DNA from: Microbispora bryophytorum
GTDB lineage: Bacteria; Actinomycetota; Actinomycetes; Streptosporangiales; Streptosporangiaceae
Direction of reading: 5' to 3'
NCBI RefSeq assembly: GCF_006874465.1
Contig: NZ_VIRL01000015.1
Coordinates: forward strand, 1 to 64,000
Length of the DNA stretch: 64,000 bases
Below the pieces are notes generated by a model. It saw nothing but the letters and a program-made list of their open reading frames with translations, was not told where the DNA came from and made no database searches. Both the position numbers and the translations under genes were made by a program. Positions 27,989 through 36,671 of this stretch are shown in pieces; position 1 is the stretch's first letter, and each line of letters begins with the position of its first letter.

Positions 27989-29625
27989 CCGGCGAACACC
28001 GCCCCCCTGCGCACGACGTACGGACCGAGGACGAGCACGTCCACCGGGGCCGAGCCGAAGCACTCCAGCGCGTCGCGGGGGTCGTCCACCATCGGGCGGC
28101 CGGCCGTGTTGAGGCTCGTGTTGACCACCACCGGCAGCCCGGTGCGCGCCTCGAACTCCTCAAGCAGCCGGGCGAGCAGCGGGTCGCGGCCGCGCTCGAC
28201 GGTCTGGATCCGGGCCGTGCCGTCGACGTGCACCACCGCGGGGACGCGGTCGCGCCACTCCGGCCGCACGTCGTGGACGAACAGCATGTACGGGCTCTGC
28301 ATCGGGCCTCTGCCGAAAATCGTCGGGGCGCGTTCCGCCAGCACCATCGGGGCGATGGGGCGGAACTGCTCACGGCCCTTCACGTCGTTGAGCCGCTCGG
28401 TGTTGCGGGGGTTGCCGGGGTGGGCGAGCAGAGAGCGGCGGCCGAGCGCGCGGGGGCCGTACTCGGCGCGTCCCTGGAACCAGGCGACCACGCGGTCGGC
28501 CGCGAGCTCGGCGGCGACGGTCGCGGCGAGGTCGGCGGGGCGTTCGTACGGCACGCGCGCGACGTCGAGCCAGGCGCCCAGCTCCTCGTCGGTCCACCCC
28601 CGCCCGAGGTCGGCTCCGGGCATCGGCGTGACGGGGTCGCCGCCGGCCTGCGCGAGGTGCAGCGCACCCCCGAGCGCGGTGCCCGAGTCGCCCGCCGCGG
28701 GCTGCACCCACACCTCCTCGAACGGGCCCTCGGCGAACAGGCGGGTGTTGGCGACGCAGTTGAGCGCCACTCCCCCGGCCATCGTGAGGTGGCGCGCCCC
28801 GGTGCGCTCGTGCAGCCACGTGGCGAGGTCGAGCAGCACCTCCTCAAGGCGGATCTGCACGCTCGCGGCGAGGTCGGCGTGGTCGGCCGTCCACTTCTCG
28901 CCCTTGCCGAGCGCCTTGGCGTAGACGCTCCAGTCGATCGCCTCGACCCGGAAGCCGCCGTCGCCCGTCGGGTAGATGAGCTCGCGCATCTCGCGCAGGA
29001 AGCGCGGCTCGCCGTAGGAGGCGAGGGCCATCACCTTGTACTCGTCGCTCGACCGGAGGAAGCCGAGGTGCTGGGTGAGGTCCTCGTACATCAGCCCGAG
29101 GGAGTGCGGCAGCGCCTGGCTCGCCAGGACGGTCAGCTCGCCGTCCCGGTAGTGCCCGGCCAGGTGCGAGACGGCCTCGCCACGGCCGTCGCAGACCAGC
29201 ACCGCCGACTCGCGGTAGGGCGCGGCCAGCCCGGCCGACGCGGCGTGCGCGATGTGGTGGGGGACGAACCGCACCTGGGCGGCGTCGAGGCCGGGCAGCG
29301 CGGTGGCCAGGAAGGCGGGAGCGCGGCGTGCGTAGGCGGTGCGCAGGTCCTCCCAGCGCTCGTCCTGCCCGGGGCCTGCGGGAACCACGAGCGCGGGGTC
29401 GTAGGAGTAGGCGACGCCGTCGAGGTCCTCGGGCCGCAGACCGGCCTGTTCGAGGCACCACGCGGCGGCCAGCTCCGGCAGCTCCCAGGCGGAGAACGGG
29501 ACCGGGCGCTTGCCGTGCTTGCGGCGGCTGAAGCGCTCTTCCTCCGCTGCGGCGATCACCTCACCGTCCACGACCAGCGCGGCGGCCGGATCATGGAAAA
29601 TCGCGTTTATCCCCAAGAACCGCAT
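27985..29625 (-). CDS. Carbamoyltransferase, NodU/CmcH family
   Basis: 546 residues with the usual two-domain build: an N-terminal Kae1-like domain (FLGINAIFHDPAAALVVDG; HHIAHAASAGLAAPY with metal-binding His) and a C-terminal YrdC-like domain (FRPIAPMVLAERA; VVNTSLNTAGRP). These enzymes O-carbamoylate sugars or antibiotics using carbamoyl phosphate and ATP. It is the first gene of the heptose operon, so a carbamoylated heptose or other glycan sugar is the likely product. GGAGGG upstream of ATG 29625 fixes the start. Confidence 0.9.
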   Translation of the reverse strand: MRFLGINAIFHDPAAALVVDGEVIAAAEEERFSRRKHGKRPVPFSAWELPELAAAWCLEQAGLRPEDLDGVAYSYDPALVVPAGPGQDERWEDLRTAYARRAPAFLATALPGLDAAQVRFVPHHIAHAASAGLAAPYRESAVLVCDGRGEAVSHLAGHYRDGELTVLASQALPHSLGLMYEDLTQHLGFLRSSDEYKVMALASYGEPRFLREMRELIYPTGDGGFRVEAIDWSVYAKALGKGEKWTADHADLAASVQIRLEEVLLDLATWLHERTGARHLTMAGGVALNCVANTRLFAEGPFEEVWVQPAAGDSGTALGGALHLAQAGGDPVTPMPGADLGRGWTDEELGAWLDVARVPYERPADLAATVAAELAADRVVAWFQGRAEYGPRALGRRSLLAHPGNPRNTERLNDVKGREQFRPIAPMVLAERAPTIFGRGPMQSPYMLFVHDVRPEWRDRVPAVVHVDGTARIQTVERGRDPLLARLLEEFEARTGLPVVVNTSLNTAGRPMVDDPRDALECFGSAPVDVLVLGPYVVRRGAVFAG

Positions 29626-29821
29626 CGGTTTCCCTCCGTGGCGCAGTGGAGGTCTGGTTACCGAGAGAAGCGCTTCCAAACACTGCTTTGTAGAGAAGTC
29701 GACGTGAGTGGGGGATGCACTCAATATTTGCTACTCCGCGTAGTCACGGGCGCAGTTGTGGCAGTGTTTGCCGATCTGTCCCTCGGGTAGCCCGGCGGGC
29801 GATTCGTGCAGGAGGTTCCTT
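29626..29821. promoter_or_regulatory. Divergent promoter region of the glycan locus, with a LacI-type palindrome
   Basis: The gap separates the leftward carbamoyltransferase operon from rightward gmhB. It contains GAAGCGCTTC (29667-29676), a 10-bp perfect palindrome with the central GCGC typical of LacI/GalR-family operators, 41 bases upstream of the carbamoyltransferase start. GmhB has its own AGGAGG (29810-29815). Confidence 0.45.
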
Positions 29822-30373
29822 GTGCCACAGGCCGCTCGTCCACCCGCCGCGGTGCTTTTCGACCGCGACGGAACGCTCATTCACGATGTTCCCTACAACA
29901 GTGATCCCGAGCGCGTGCGGCCCGTCGCCGGGGCTCGGGAGGCGCTCGACCGGCTGCGCGCGGAGGGCATCCCCATCGGGATCGTGACCAACCAGTCGGG
30001 GGTCGCCAAGGGCCTGATCGCCCCGGAGGACCTGCGCGCCGTGAACGACCGGGTGGACGCCCTGCTCGGCCCCTTCGAGGTGTGGGAGATCTGCCGGCAC
30101 GACGACGGCGACCGCTGCGACTGCCGCAAGCCCGCGCCCGGTCTCGTGCTGCGCGCGGCCCGGCGGCTCGGCGTGCCTCCGGAGGACTGCGTGGTGATCG
30201 GCGACATCGGCCGGGACGTGGAGGCGGCCCGTGCCGCCGGCGCCCGGGGCATCCTCGTGCCGACCCCGGTGACGCTGCCGGAGGAGGTGGCCGCGGCCCC
30301 CGAGGTGGCGTCCGACCTCGCCGCGGCGGTCGATCTGGTGCTCGGGGGGCGTTCAGCTCATAGCGGAGGATGA
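29822..30373 (+). CDS. gmhB: D-glycero-D-manno-heptose 1,7-bisphosphate 7-phosphatase (HAD family)
   Basis: 183 residues. HAD motif I with D14 and D16 (LFDRDGTL), motif II TNQSG, and the GmhB zinc site C91-H93-C99-C101 (CRHDDGDRCDC) are all present, followed by KPAPG and GDIGRDVEAARAAG. It removes the C7 phosphate from heptose bisphosphate, the step between the two activities of HldE. AGGAGG precedes the GTG start at 29822. It is divergent from the main operon but completes the same pathway. Confidence 0.9.
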   Translation: MPQAARPPAAVLFDRDGTLIHDVPYNSDPERVRPVAGAREALDRLRAEGIPIGIVTNQSGVAKGLIAPEDLRAVNDRVDALLGPFEVWEICRHDDGDRCDCRKPAPGLVLRAARRLGVPPEDCVVIGDIGRDVEAARAAGARGILVPTPVTLPEEVAAAPEVASDLAAAVDLVLGGRSAHSGG

Positions 30374-30425
30374 AGAGGAGACGACCAGGGCAGGTGGGTG
30401 GGGCGCCCGCGGGCGGAGGGCAGGG

Positions 30426-30464
30426 GTGTTGCGACACGGTGTTGCGACACGGTGTTGCGACACG
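30426..30464. repeat. Three perfect tandem copies of a 13-bp unit
   Basis: GTGTTGCGACACG occurs three times head to tail, followed by a partial fourth copy (GTGT). Each unit contains the dyad GTGT-TGCG-ACAC. It lies in the 132-base gap upstream of a glycosyltransferase gene, 41 bases before its ATG. Confidence 0.9.
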
Positions 30465-30505
30465 GTGTGGCGAGGTCGGCGGAACGACGGACGGGGAGCG
30501 ACGCG

Positions 30506-31459
30506 ATGAAGATCATGGTCTGGCATGTCCACGGTTCGTGGACCACCTCCTTCGTGCACGGGCGGCACGACTATCTGGTGCCGCTCACCCCCGACCGCGG
30601 GCCCGACGGGCGGGGCCGGGCCGACACCTATCCCTGGCCCGGCACGGTGCGGGAGGTCCCGTACGACCGGCTGGCCGGCGAGGACGTCGACGTGGTCGTC
30701 TACCAGCGGCCGCACGAGCTCGGCCTGGCCCGCGAATGGCTGGGGCGCGACGTGCCCGGCGTCTACGTCGAGCACAACACGCCCGCTGGGGACGTGCCCA
30801 AGACCCGTCATCCGCTGGCCGACCGCGACGACATCCCGATCGTCCACGTCACCCACTTCAACGACCTGTTCTGGGACTCCGGCCGCGCCTCCACCCATGT
30901 CATCGAGCACGGGGTCGTCGACCCCGGCTACCTCTACACGGGTGAGCTGGCCCATGCCGGCGTGGTTGTCAACGAGCCGATCAGGCGCTGGCGGGTGGCG
31001 GGCACCGACCTGCTGCCCACGTTCGCCGCGACGGCCCCGCTCGACGTGTTCGGCATGAAGGTGACGAACCTGCCGTCCACGCTCGGCCTGTCCGGGGAGA
31101 TGGAGGCGTTCGAGGACCTGCCGCAGGCCGCCATGCACGCGGAGCTCGCCCGGCGCCGGGTCTACCTGCACCCCTACCGGTGGACCTCGCTCGGACTGTC
31201 GCTGATCGAGGCCATGATGATCGGCATGCCGGTCGTCGCGCTCGCCACCACCGAGGCCGTGGAGGCGGTGCCGCCGGAGGCGGGGGTCGTCTCGACCAAA
31301 CTGCCGACGCTACTGCGGGCGCTCGACCGGTACACCAACGAACCCGAGCTCGCCGCACAGGCGGGCAAGGCCGCCCGCTCGGCCGCACTGGCCCGCTACA
31401 ACCTCGACCGCTTCCTCGCCGACTGGGACAGGCTGCTCGGCTCGATCGTCCCGGGATGA
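30506..31459 (+). CDS. Glycosyltransferase (GT4-like, short form)
   Basis: 317 residues. The C-terminal donor domain is recognisable (RRRVYLHPYRWTSLGLSLIEAMMIGMPVVAL, an EX7E-type motif); the N-terminal half is short and begins MKIMVWHVHGSWTTSFVHGRHDYLVP. Related actinomycete proteins accompany heptose/carbamoyl glycan loci. GGGGAGCG lies upstream of ATG 30506. The substrate is unknown. Confidence 0.8.
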   Translation: MKIMVWHVHGSWTTSFVHGRHDYLVPLTPDRGPDGRGRADTYPWPGTVREVPYDRLAGEDVDVVVYQRPHELGLAREWLGRDVPGVYVEHNTPAGDVPKTRHPLADRDDIPIVHVTHFNDLFWDSGRASTHVIEHGVVDPGYLYTGELAHAGVVVNEPIRRWRVAGTDLLPTFAATAPLDVFGMKVTNLPSTLGLSGEMEAFEDLPQAAMHAELARRRVYLHPYRWTSLGLSLIEAMMIGMPVVALATTEAVEAVPPEAGVVSTKLPTLLRALDRYTNEPELAAQAGKAARSAALARYNLDRFLADWDRLLGSIVPG

Positions 31460-31729
31460 CTCTGCCGCGGGCACGCCGCAACGGAAAAGCCGAAATCTAG
31501 AAAGTTACTGTCCGTAATAAGGTACAAATCATGTCAATGTGTCCATTGAGGCGATCAGTGCTTAAATAGCGATAGATCGCGGGATTGCCTTCTCCTCCAC
31601 CATCAGGCCGGACGCCGTCTGAGGCAACACGATCGTTTGAGCGAGGTGTATCGAGAGGAGGTCCAGTGGGCGAAACCCCTGGGCACCGCGCGTGACGACG
31701 GTCCGGAATTCGCCGAGTCTGGGGTTTCG
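31460..31729 (+). promoter_or_regulatory. AT-richer leader before the XRE/NB-ARC regulator gene
   Basis: This 270-base gap has an AT-rich block (about 31490-31580, including TAATAAGG and TTAAATAGC) that stands out from the local base composition and marks the border between the glycan locus and the biosynthetic cluster. A small dyad GCGAT-ag-ATCGC lies at 31569-31580. No gene is convincing here. Confidence 0.4.
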
Positions 31730-33226
31730 ATGGAGAACGCGTCGTTTGGGGTCGCACTCCGGAATCTACGCAGGGAACGTGGCCTGTCCCTGGCATCCCT
31801 GTCGGCGTTGACCCATTACAGCAAGGGCTACTTGAGCAGGATCGAGACGGGCGAACGCCCGCCGACGCCGCTGGTGGCCAGGCGCTGCGACGAGGTGCTC
31901 CGGGCCGAGGGCGCGCTTGCCGGGCTCGTTCCCGCGCGACATCGGCATCACGGACGTTTCCTTCGTCCGGCGCAGCTTCCGGCGGCCCCGCGCGCCTTCG
32001 CCGGCCGCTCGGCCGCGCTCGCCGAGATCGAGGACGCTCAGCTGGGCCATCAGGTGGTGATCGTCTCCGGCCCCGCCGGTGTGGGCAAGACGGCGACGGC
32101 GCTGCACTGGTCCCATCGCGCCGCCCGCCGGTTCCCCGACGGATGCCTGTTCGTGGACCTGCGCGGCTTCGACCCGACCGGCACTCCGGCCGAACCGGCC
32201 GACGTGCTCGCCCGGTTCCTCCATGATCTCGGGTGCTCCCCCGCGTCCATACCGGCCGGCCTGGAGCCGCGCTCCGTCCTGCTGCGCACCCTTCTGGACG
32301 GCAGACGTACGCTGATCGTCGTCGACAACGCGGCCACGTCCGGCCAGGTACGTCCGCTGATCCCCGGCTCGGCCGGATGCCGGCTGGTGGTGACCAGCCG
32401 GAGCCGGCTGTCCGGCCTGGTCGCCAGGGACGGCGCCGCGCGCGTCGTGCTCGCGCCGCTGCCGGAGCACGAGGCGCTGGACCAGCTCGGCCGTGCCATC
32501 GGCGGCCGGCGCGTCGTGGAGGAGCCCAAGGCCGCGGCGGAGATCGCCAGGAGGTGCGGCTATCTTCCGCTGGCGCTGCGGATCGCGGCGGAACGGGCGC
32601 AGGCACGTCCGTCGCTGCGGCTGACGACTCTCGCCGCCGAGCTCGCGGCCACCCGCGGGATGCTGGACCTGCTGGCCACCACCGAAGACGAGGCGACCAC
32701 CCTCCGTTCGGTGTTCTCCTGGTCCTACCGCACGCTCGATCCGGACACCGCTCGCATGTTCCGGCTGCTCGGCCTGCATCGCGGAGGCGAACTCGGTGTT
32801 CCAGCGGCCGCCGCGCTGGCCGGGATCGGCCACCGGCACGCGCGGCGTCTGCTCGACGCGCTGGCCGCCGTCCACCTGCTGGAGGAGACCGGCGGCGCGC
32901 GATACCGCTTCCACGACCTGGTCCGGCTGTACGCCGCCGACTGCGCCGAGGCCGACGAATCGCCCGAGGACCGGTCCGCCGCGGTGCGCCGGCTGGTCAC
33001 GTGGTATCTGCACGCCGCCGCCGGCGGGCGGCCGGCGGCGTCCGCCGGTTGTGACGACGCTCCCGGCTGGTCCGACGCCGAGTGCGGGCGTCCGGCCGCG
33101 GCCCATGACGACCTGGACGATCTCGACCAGGCGCTGGGATGCTGCGAACAGGCCCTGGCGATCCTGCGGCGCGTCGGCGACCGGGCGGCCGAGTGTGCCT
33201 GCCCGAACCACCCGGACGGCAACTGA
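31730..33226 (+). CDS. XRE-type HTH / NB-ARC transcriptional regulator, shortened
   Basis: 498 residues. An N-terminal Xre helix-turn-helix (LRNLRRERGLSLASLSALTHYSKGYLSRIETG) is followed by an NB-ARC ATPase: P-loop VSGPAGVGKTATAL, Walker B LIVVDNA, the TSRSRLSGL sensor and YLPLALRIAAE. The winged-helix part (YRFHDLVRLYAADCA) is present, but the usual long TPR array is reduced to one motif (ALGCCEQALAILRRVGDRAAE) before an abrupt Cys-rich end. Full-length relatives are typically much longer. ATG 31730 is chosen because the HTH begins just after it; a TTG at 31637 is less likely. It probably regulates the adjacent cluster. Confidence 0.8.
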   Translation: MENASFGVALRNLRRERGLSLASLSALTHYSKGYLSRIETGERPPTPLVARRCDEVLRAEGALAGLVPARHRHHGRFLRPAQLPAAPRAFAGRSAALAEIEDAQLGHQVVIVSGPAGVGKTATALHWSHRAARRFPDGCLFVDLRGFDPTGTPAEPADVLARFLHDLGCSPASIPAGLEPRSVLLRTLLDGRRTLIVVDNAATSGQVRPLIPGSAGCRLVVTSRSRLSGLVARDGAARVVLAPLPEHEALDQLGRAIGGRRVVEEPKAAAEIARRCGYLPLALRIAAERAQARPSLRLTTLAAELAATRGMLDLLATTEDEATTLRSVFSWSYRTLDPDTARMFRLLGLHRGGELGVPAAAALAGIGHRHARRLLDALAAVHLLEETGGARYRFHDLVRLYAADCAEADESPEDRSAAVRRLVTWYLHAAAGGRPAASAGCDDAPGWSDAECGRPAAAHDDLDDLDQALGCCEQALAILRRVGDRAAECACPNHPDGN

Positions 33227-33267
33227 CACCCGCTGGGTGATCTCCTCCTCGTCGCCGGTCGCCGTCC

Positions 33268-34035
33268 TCAGGCGTTCCTCCTGGCGAAGAGGCGGGCGCC
33301 GAGCGCCAGGCAGCACGCGGCGGTGGCGAGGGCGACCCCGGCGCCCGCCACGACGACCGAGCTGCCGTAGTCGCCGTACAGGGCGGTACGCATGCCGTCG
33401 ATGACGTAACGGAACGGAGTGAGCCGGGAGAGGATGTCGAGCCATTGGGGCGCGAGCGTCATCGGGAGCAGGATCCCGGACAGGAGCAGCAGCGGGATGG
33501 CCGCCGCGTTGAGCAGGGGGGTGAACGACTCCTCGTTGCGCACGAGCAGGCCGAGCCCGTGGGACAGGGCCGACAGCCCGACCGCGATGGCCGCGACGAA
33601 CAGGAACATCAGGAGAAGGCCGAGGGCGGGAGCGCGCAGGCCGAACGCGTACGCCACGGCGAGCAGGACCGCCGTCTGGACGAGCAGGACCACGGTGTCC
33701 CTCATGACCCGGCCGGCGAGCAGGGCGAACCGGCTCACCGGGGTGACGCGCATCCGCTCGAACACACCCGATCGCAGGTCGGCGATGATGGACAGGCCCG
33801 CGAACAAGGGCCCGAACAGGCCGAGCTGGATCAGCAGGCCGGGCACGAAGAAGCGCCATGCCGCCCCGGCCGGCAGGCCGTCGACTCCCGCACCGGCCAC
33901 CCTGACCAGGAGCGGGCCGAGGAACGCCAGGTAGAGCGCCGGCTGGAACAGGCCGATGACCGGCCACGCCGGGGAGCGCAGCGACAGCCGCATCTGTCGC
34001 GCGAAGATCAGCAGGCTCGCAGGGATGAGGGACAC
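33268..34035 (-). CDS. ABC-2 type transporter permease (DrrB-like)
   Basis: 255 residues, six predicted transmembrane helices in the ABC-2 pattern (for example LLIQLGLFGPLFAGLSIIADL, ALGLLLMFLFVAAIAVGLSAL). The conserved SGVFERMRVTPVSRFALLAGR loop is the hallmark of DrrB/NodJ-like permeases. With the upstream ATPase it forms a daunorubicin-resistance-type exporter, probably for the cluster product. It is the last gene of the leftward arm. Confidence 0.88.
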   Translation of the reverse strand: MSLIPASLLIFARQMRLSLRSPAWPVIGLFQPALYLAFLGPLLVRVAGAGVDGLPAGAAWRFFVPGLLIQLGLFGPLFAGLSIIADLRSGVFERMRVTPVSRFALLAGRVMRDTVVLLVQTAVLLAVAYAFGLRAPALGLLLMFLFVAAIAVGLSALSHGLGLLVRNEESFTPLLNAAAIPLLLLSGILLPMTLAPQWLDILSRLTPFRYVIDGMRTALYGDYGSSVVVAGAGVALATAACCLALGARLFARRNA

Positions 34036-34075
34036 GCAAGCTCCTCCACGGTCGGGGACCGCCGCAGCGCCACGG

Positions 34076-35053
34076 TCACGAATGGTTCTCGCTGAGCGAG
34101 GACCCGGTCAGGGCAAGGAAGACGTCGTCCAGCGTCGGCCGGGCGATGTTGACGGATCGCAGGTCGAGGTCCGCCTGGTCCGCCGCCCGCAGCAGCCAGA
34201 CGAGCGCCTTCTCGCCACCGCGCGCCGTGAGCCGGACGGTCTGCCCGGACACGGCGATCTCGTCCAGACCGGGGCACTCGGCGAGCACCGCCTTCGCCCG
34301 GTCGGCGTCGCCGCCCAGGGTCAGGCTGATCACATCGCCGGAGATCCGGCGTTTGAGAGCGTCGGGGGTGCCCTCCGCGATGATCCGCCCGTGGTTCATC
34401 ACCAGGATCCGGTCGCAGAGCGTGTCGGCCTCGTCGAGATAGTGCGTGCTGAGGAAGACCGTCGTGTCGAAGTCGTCCCGCAGCCGGCGGATGTGCGTCC
34501 ACAGGTCGCTGCGGCTCTGCGGGTCCAGGCCGACGGACGGCTCGTCCAGGAAGACCAGCGGCGGCTGGTGGACGAGCCCGAGGGCGATGTCGGTGCGCCG
34601 CCGCTGCCCGCCCGACAGCGTCCTGATCGGCCGGTCCGCGAGCCCGGTCAGATCGAGGCGCTCGCACAGGTCGGCGGCACGGCGCACCGCGTCCTGCTTC
34701 GCGATGCCGTACAGCCGCGCCTGCAGGATCAGCTCCTCGGCCACCCGGCAGTTGCCGTCGGTGCCGCCGGACTGCGCCACGTAGCCGATGCGCCGGCGGA
34801 CGGCGCCGGGGTCGGTGTTCACGTCGGCGCCGACGACGACGGCCCGGCCCGCGCTGGGTTTGAGCAGCGTGGTGAGGATGCGCAGCGTCGTGGTCTTCCC
34901 GGCGCCGTTCGGCCCCAGGAACCCGATGATCTCGCCGGGACGCACCTCGAAGTCGACGCCCCGGACCGCCTCGACCTGCTGGCGGCCGACCCTGAACGTA
35001 CGGGTCAGCCCGGTGGCCTGGATGATGGGCACGGCCGCTCCCGATGTGCTCAT
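34076..35053 (-). CDS. ABC transporter ATP-binding protein (DrrA-like)
   Basis: 325 residues: Walker A GFLGPNGAGKTTTLRIL, Q-loop VAQSGGTDGN, ABC signature LSGGQRRRTDIALG, Walker B LVFLDEPSVGLDP, H-switch LSTHYLDEAD. The C-terminal extension (ISGDVISLTL...SVNIARPTLDDVFLALTG) is that of DrrA drug-export ATPases. It pairs with the permease 40 bases downstream and overlaps acpS by 4 bases, placing export and self-resistance in the biosynthetic operon. Confidence 0.92.
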   Translation of the reverse strand: MSTSGAAVPIIQATGLTRTFRVGRQQVEAVRGVDFEVRPGEIIGFLGPNGAGKTTTLRILTTLLKPSAGRAVVVGADVNTDPGAVRRRIGYVAQSGGTDGNCRVAEELILQARLYGIAKQDAVRRAADLCERLDLTGLADRPIRTLSGGQRRRTDIALGLVHQPPLVFLDEPSVGLDPQSRSDLWTHIRRLRDDFDTTVFLSTHYLDEADTLCDRILVMNHGRIIAEGTPDALKRRISGDVISLTLGGDADRAKAVLAECPGLDEIAVSGQTVRLTARGGEKALVWLLRAADQADLDLRSVNIARPTLDDVFLALTGSSLSENHS

Positions 35054-35424
35054 GACCAGCCCGCCGCCACCGCGACGACCAGATCGCCCTTGTGTGTTAT
35101 CGAGACGTCGAGATGCCGCACGCCGGCGGCGTCGGCGGCCGTCCGGGCGGCGCCGAGCAGCGTGACCTCGGGGGCTCCGGAGGAGGCGCGGGCGACCACG
35201 ATCTCGCGTGGCGCCACGCCCTGGAACAATCCCATCCGGAACGCCTTGAGCACGGCCTCCTTGGCGGCGAACCGGCCGGCCAGGAACTCTACGGCGCGCG
35301 CGTCCGACAGACTCTCGGCCTCCGAGAGTTCCGCCGGGGCGAAGGCGTAGCCGTCGAACCAGCGGCGCGCACGCAGCCGCTCCAGCTCGCCGACGGACAT
35401 CAGGTCGACACCGACACGCATCAC
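35050..35424 (-). CDS. acpS: Holo-[acyl-carrier-protein] synthase (AcpS-type phosphopantetheinyl transferase)
   Basis: 124 residues, the AcpS size. The metal-binding Asp in MMRVGVDLMSVGEL, the RFAAKEAVLKA motif and the final SITHKGDLVVAVA strand are intact. It transfers phosphopantetheine to carrier proteins. Placement inside the operon, coupled to the dehydrogenase and DrrA by 4-base overlaps, suggests a dedicated role with the discrete ACP of this cluster and perhaps the PKS ACPs. Confidence 0.9.
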   Translation of the reverse strand: MMRVGVDLMSVGELERLRARRWFDGYAFAPAELSEAESLSDARAVEFLAGRFAAKEAVLKAFRMGLFQGVAPREIVVARASSGAPEVTLLGAARTAADAAGVRHLDVSITHKGDLVVAVAAGWS

Positions 35425-36671
35425 ATCACCCCTTCGACGGCACGTCCGGGACGGGCGTCCCGGTCTCGCGGCGTGAAATAGTCATCCCTCAACAGCCCCT
35501 GGAAGACGCCACGGCGGTGGATGTTCCCGGTGCCCTCCATGAACTCGAACGCGCGTACGTCCCGGTAGAGCTTGTCCAGCCACGGATGCTCGACCAGCGA
35601 CGCCGGGCCGAGCAGCCGGGCGGCGAGCATCGTGGCGTCCTCCGCGAGGTGCGCGGCGCGCATCTTGACGCCGCTGACCCGGAACGTGTTGGGCGAACCG
35701 GCGTCGATCTCCGCCGCGACCTCGTGAAGGAGGCGGCGCAACCGGCGTATCCGGTCGGCCAGGGCGTCGATCCGGGCGCGGTCGGCGCCGGCGAGCGCGG
35801 GGCGCTGCTCCAGCACGTAGTCGCAGGCCGCCCGCCCGGCACCCAGGGCGAACGCGGCCACACTCGGCCGGAACCACAGCATGGCCTGGAGCGCGCCCTG
35901 CAGCCCGCGCCGGCTGCGTGGCCGGTCCCGGCCGAGTATCCGCTCGGGCGGGATGTACATGCCGTCGAACCGCAACCGGCTGATCCGCGCGCCGCGCAAC
36001 CCGATGATCGGGAGCGTCTCGGCGTGGAAGCCGGGATCGCCGGTGTCCACCATGACGGCCTCGATTCCCCACGGTCCCGGGGCCCGCCGGCAGAACACCA
36101 CTCCGGCCCGCGCGTGCGCGCCGTTGCCGATGTACATCTTCTCGCCGGTCAGCACCCAGCCGTCGCCGCCGGGGGCGGCGTCGAGGCGGGTCGTGAGCTC
36201 GGTCGCCGCCGAGCCCTTCTCTGGTTCGGTCAGCGCGAAGAAGGCCCACGAGGGCCAGTCGGCGGTCTTGGTGAAGAACCAGTCGCGCTGCGCCTCGTCG
36301 GCCAGGGCCCGCAGGACCGCGGTCGACAGGGCCGGACCCGGGCTGGCCAGCGTCATGCCCGGGTCGCCGTAGGCGAGCCACTCCGCCGCGAGTATCCACT
36401 CCGCGCACGAGGCCTCGGCGGGCACGAAGGACGGCAGGAGATCCCCGCCCCCGGCGTACCGGGCCGGGGTGAGCATGTGCTGCTGGACGCGCACCGCGGG
36501 CAGGTGCAGGAACCGGGAGACGGCGTCCGGATCGGCGTCGAGCTCCTCGCCCGGTCCGCGCAGATCCCGCGCGGCCTCCCGGAGGAAGTGTTCGAGCTCG
36601 CCCGCCCGCCCGCCGTACGTGTCCGGGTGGTACGCCGAGGCCGTCCGGCCGGAGTCAGACATCGCCGTCAC
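35421..36671 (-). CDS. Acyl-CoA dehydrogenase family flavoprotein
   Basis: 416 residues. All three ACAD parts are visible: N-terminal helices, the central beta domain with FALTEPEKGSAATELTTRL and WVLTGEKMYIGNGAHA, and the C-terminal helices ending in FEFMEGTGNIHRRGVF, which keeps the catalytic-base Glu of the YEGT motif. Homologues that oxidise aminoacyl groups on carrier proteins are known (prolyl-PCP dehydrogenases such as RedW/PigA). Given the ACP, ligase and decarboxylase upstream, I infer it desaturates an ACP-bound acyl or aminoacyl group. Start is GTG 36671 or ATG 36662; both overlap the upstream gene. Confidence 0.88.
   Translation of the reverse strand: MTAMSDSGRTASAYHPDTYGGRAGELEHFLREAARDLRGPGEELDADPDAVSRFLHLPAVRVQQHMLTPARYAGGGDLLPSFVPAEASCAEWILAAEWLAYGDPGMTLASPGPALSTAVLRALADEAQRDWFFTKTADWPSWAFFALTEPEKGSAATELTTRLDAAPGGDGWVLTGEKMYIGNGAHARAGVVFCRRAPGPWGIEAVMVDTGDPGFHAETLPIIGLRGARISRLRFDGMYIPPERILGRDRPRSRRGLQGALQAMLWFRPSVAAFALGAGRAACDYVLEQRPALAGADRARIDALADRIRRLRRLLHEVAAEIDAGSPNTFRVSGVKMRAAHLAEDATMLAARLLGPASLVEHPWLDKLYRDVRAFEFMEGTGNIHRRGVFQGLLRDDYFTPRDRDARPGRAVEGVM

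Noticed and set aside
30426-30464. Tandem repeats as a CRISPR array
   Set aside because: Units are 13 bp with no spacers and there are no cas genes; they are plain tandem repeats. No other array was seen.
31666-31695. Nine-codon ORF (GTG at 31666) behind a strong AGGAGG, upstream of the NB-ARC regulator
   Set aside because: The ribosome site is striking and a leader peptide is possible, but nothing else (attenuator, conserved peptide) supports it.
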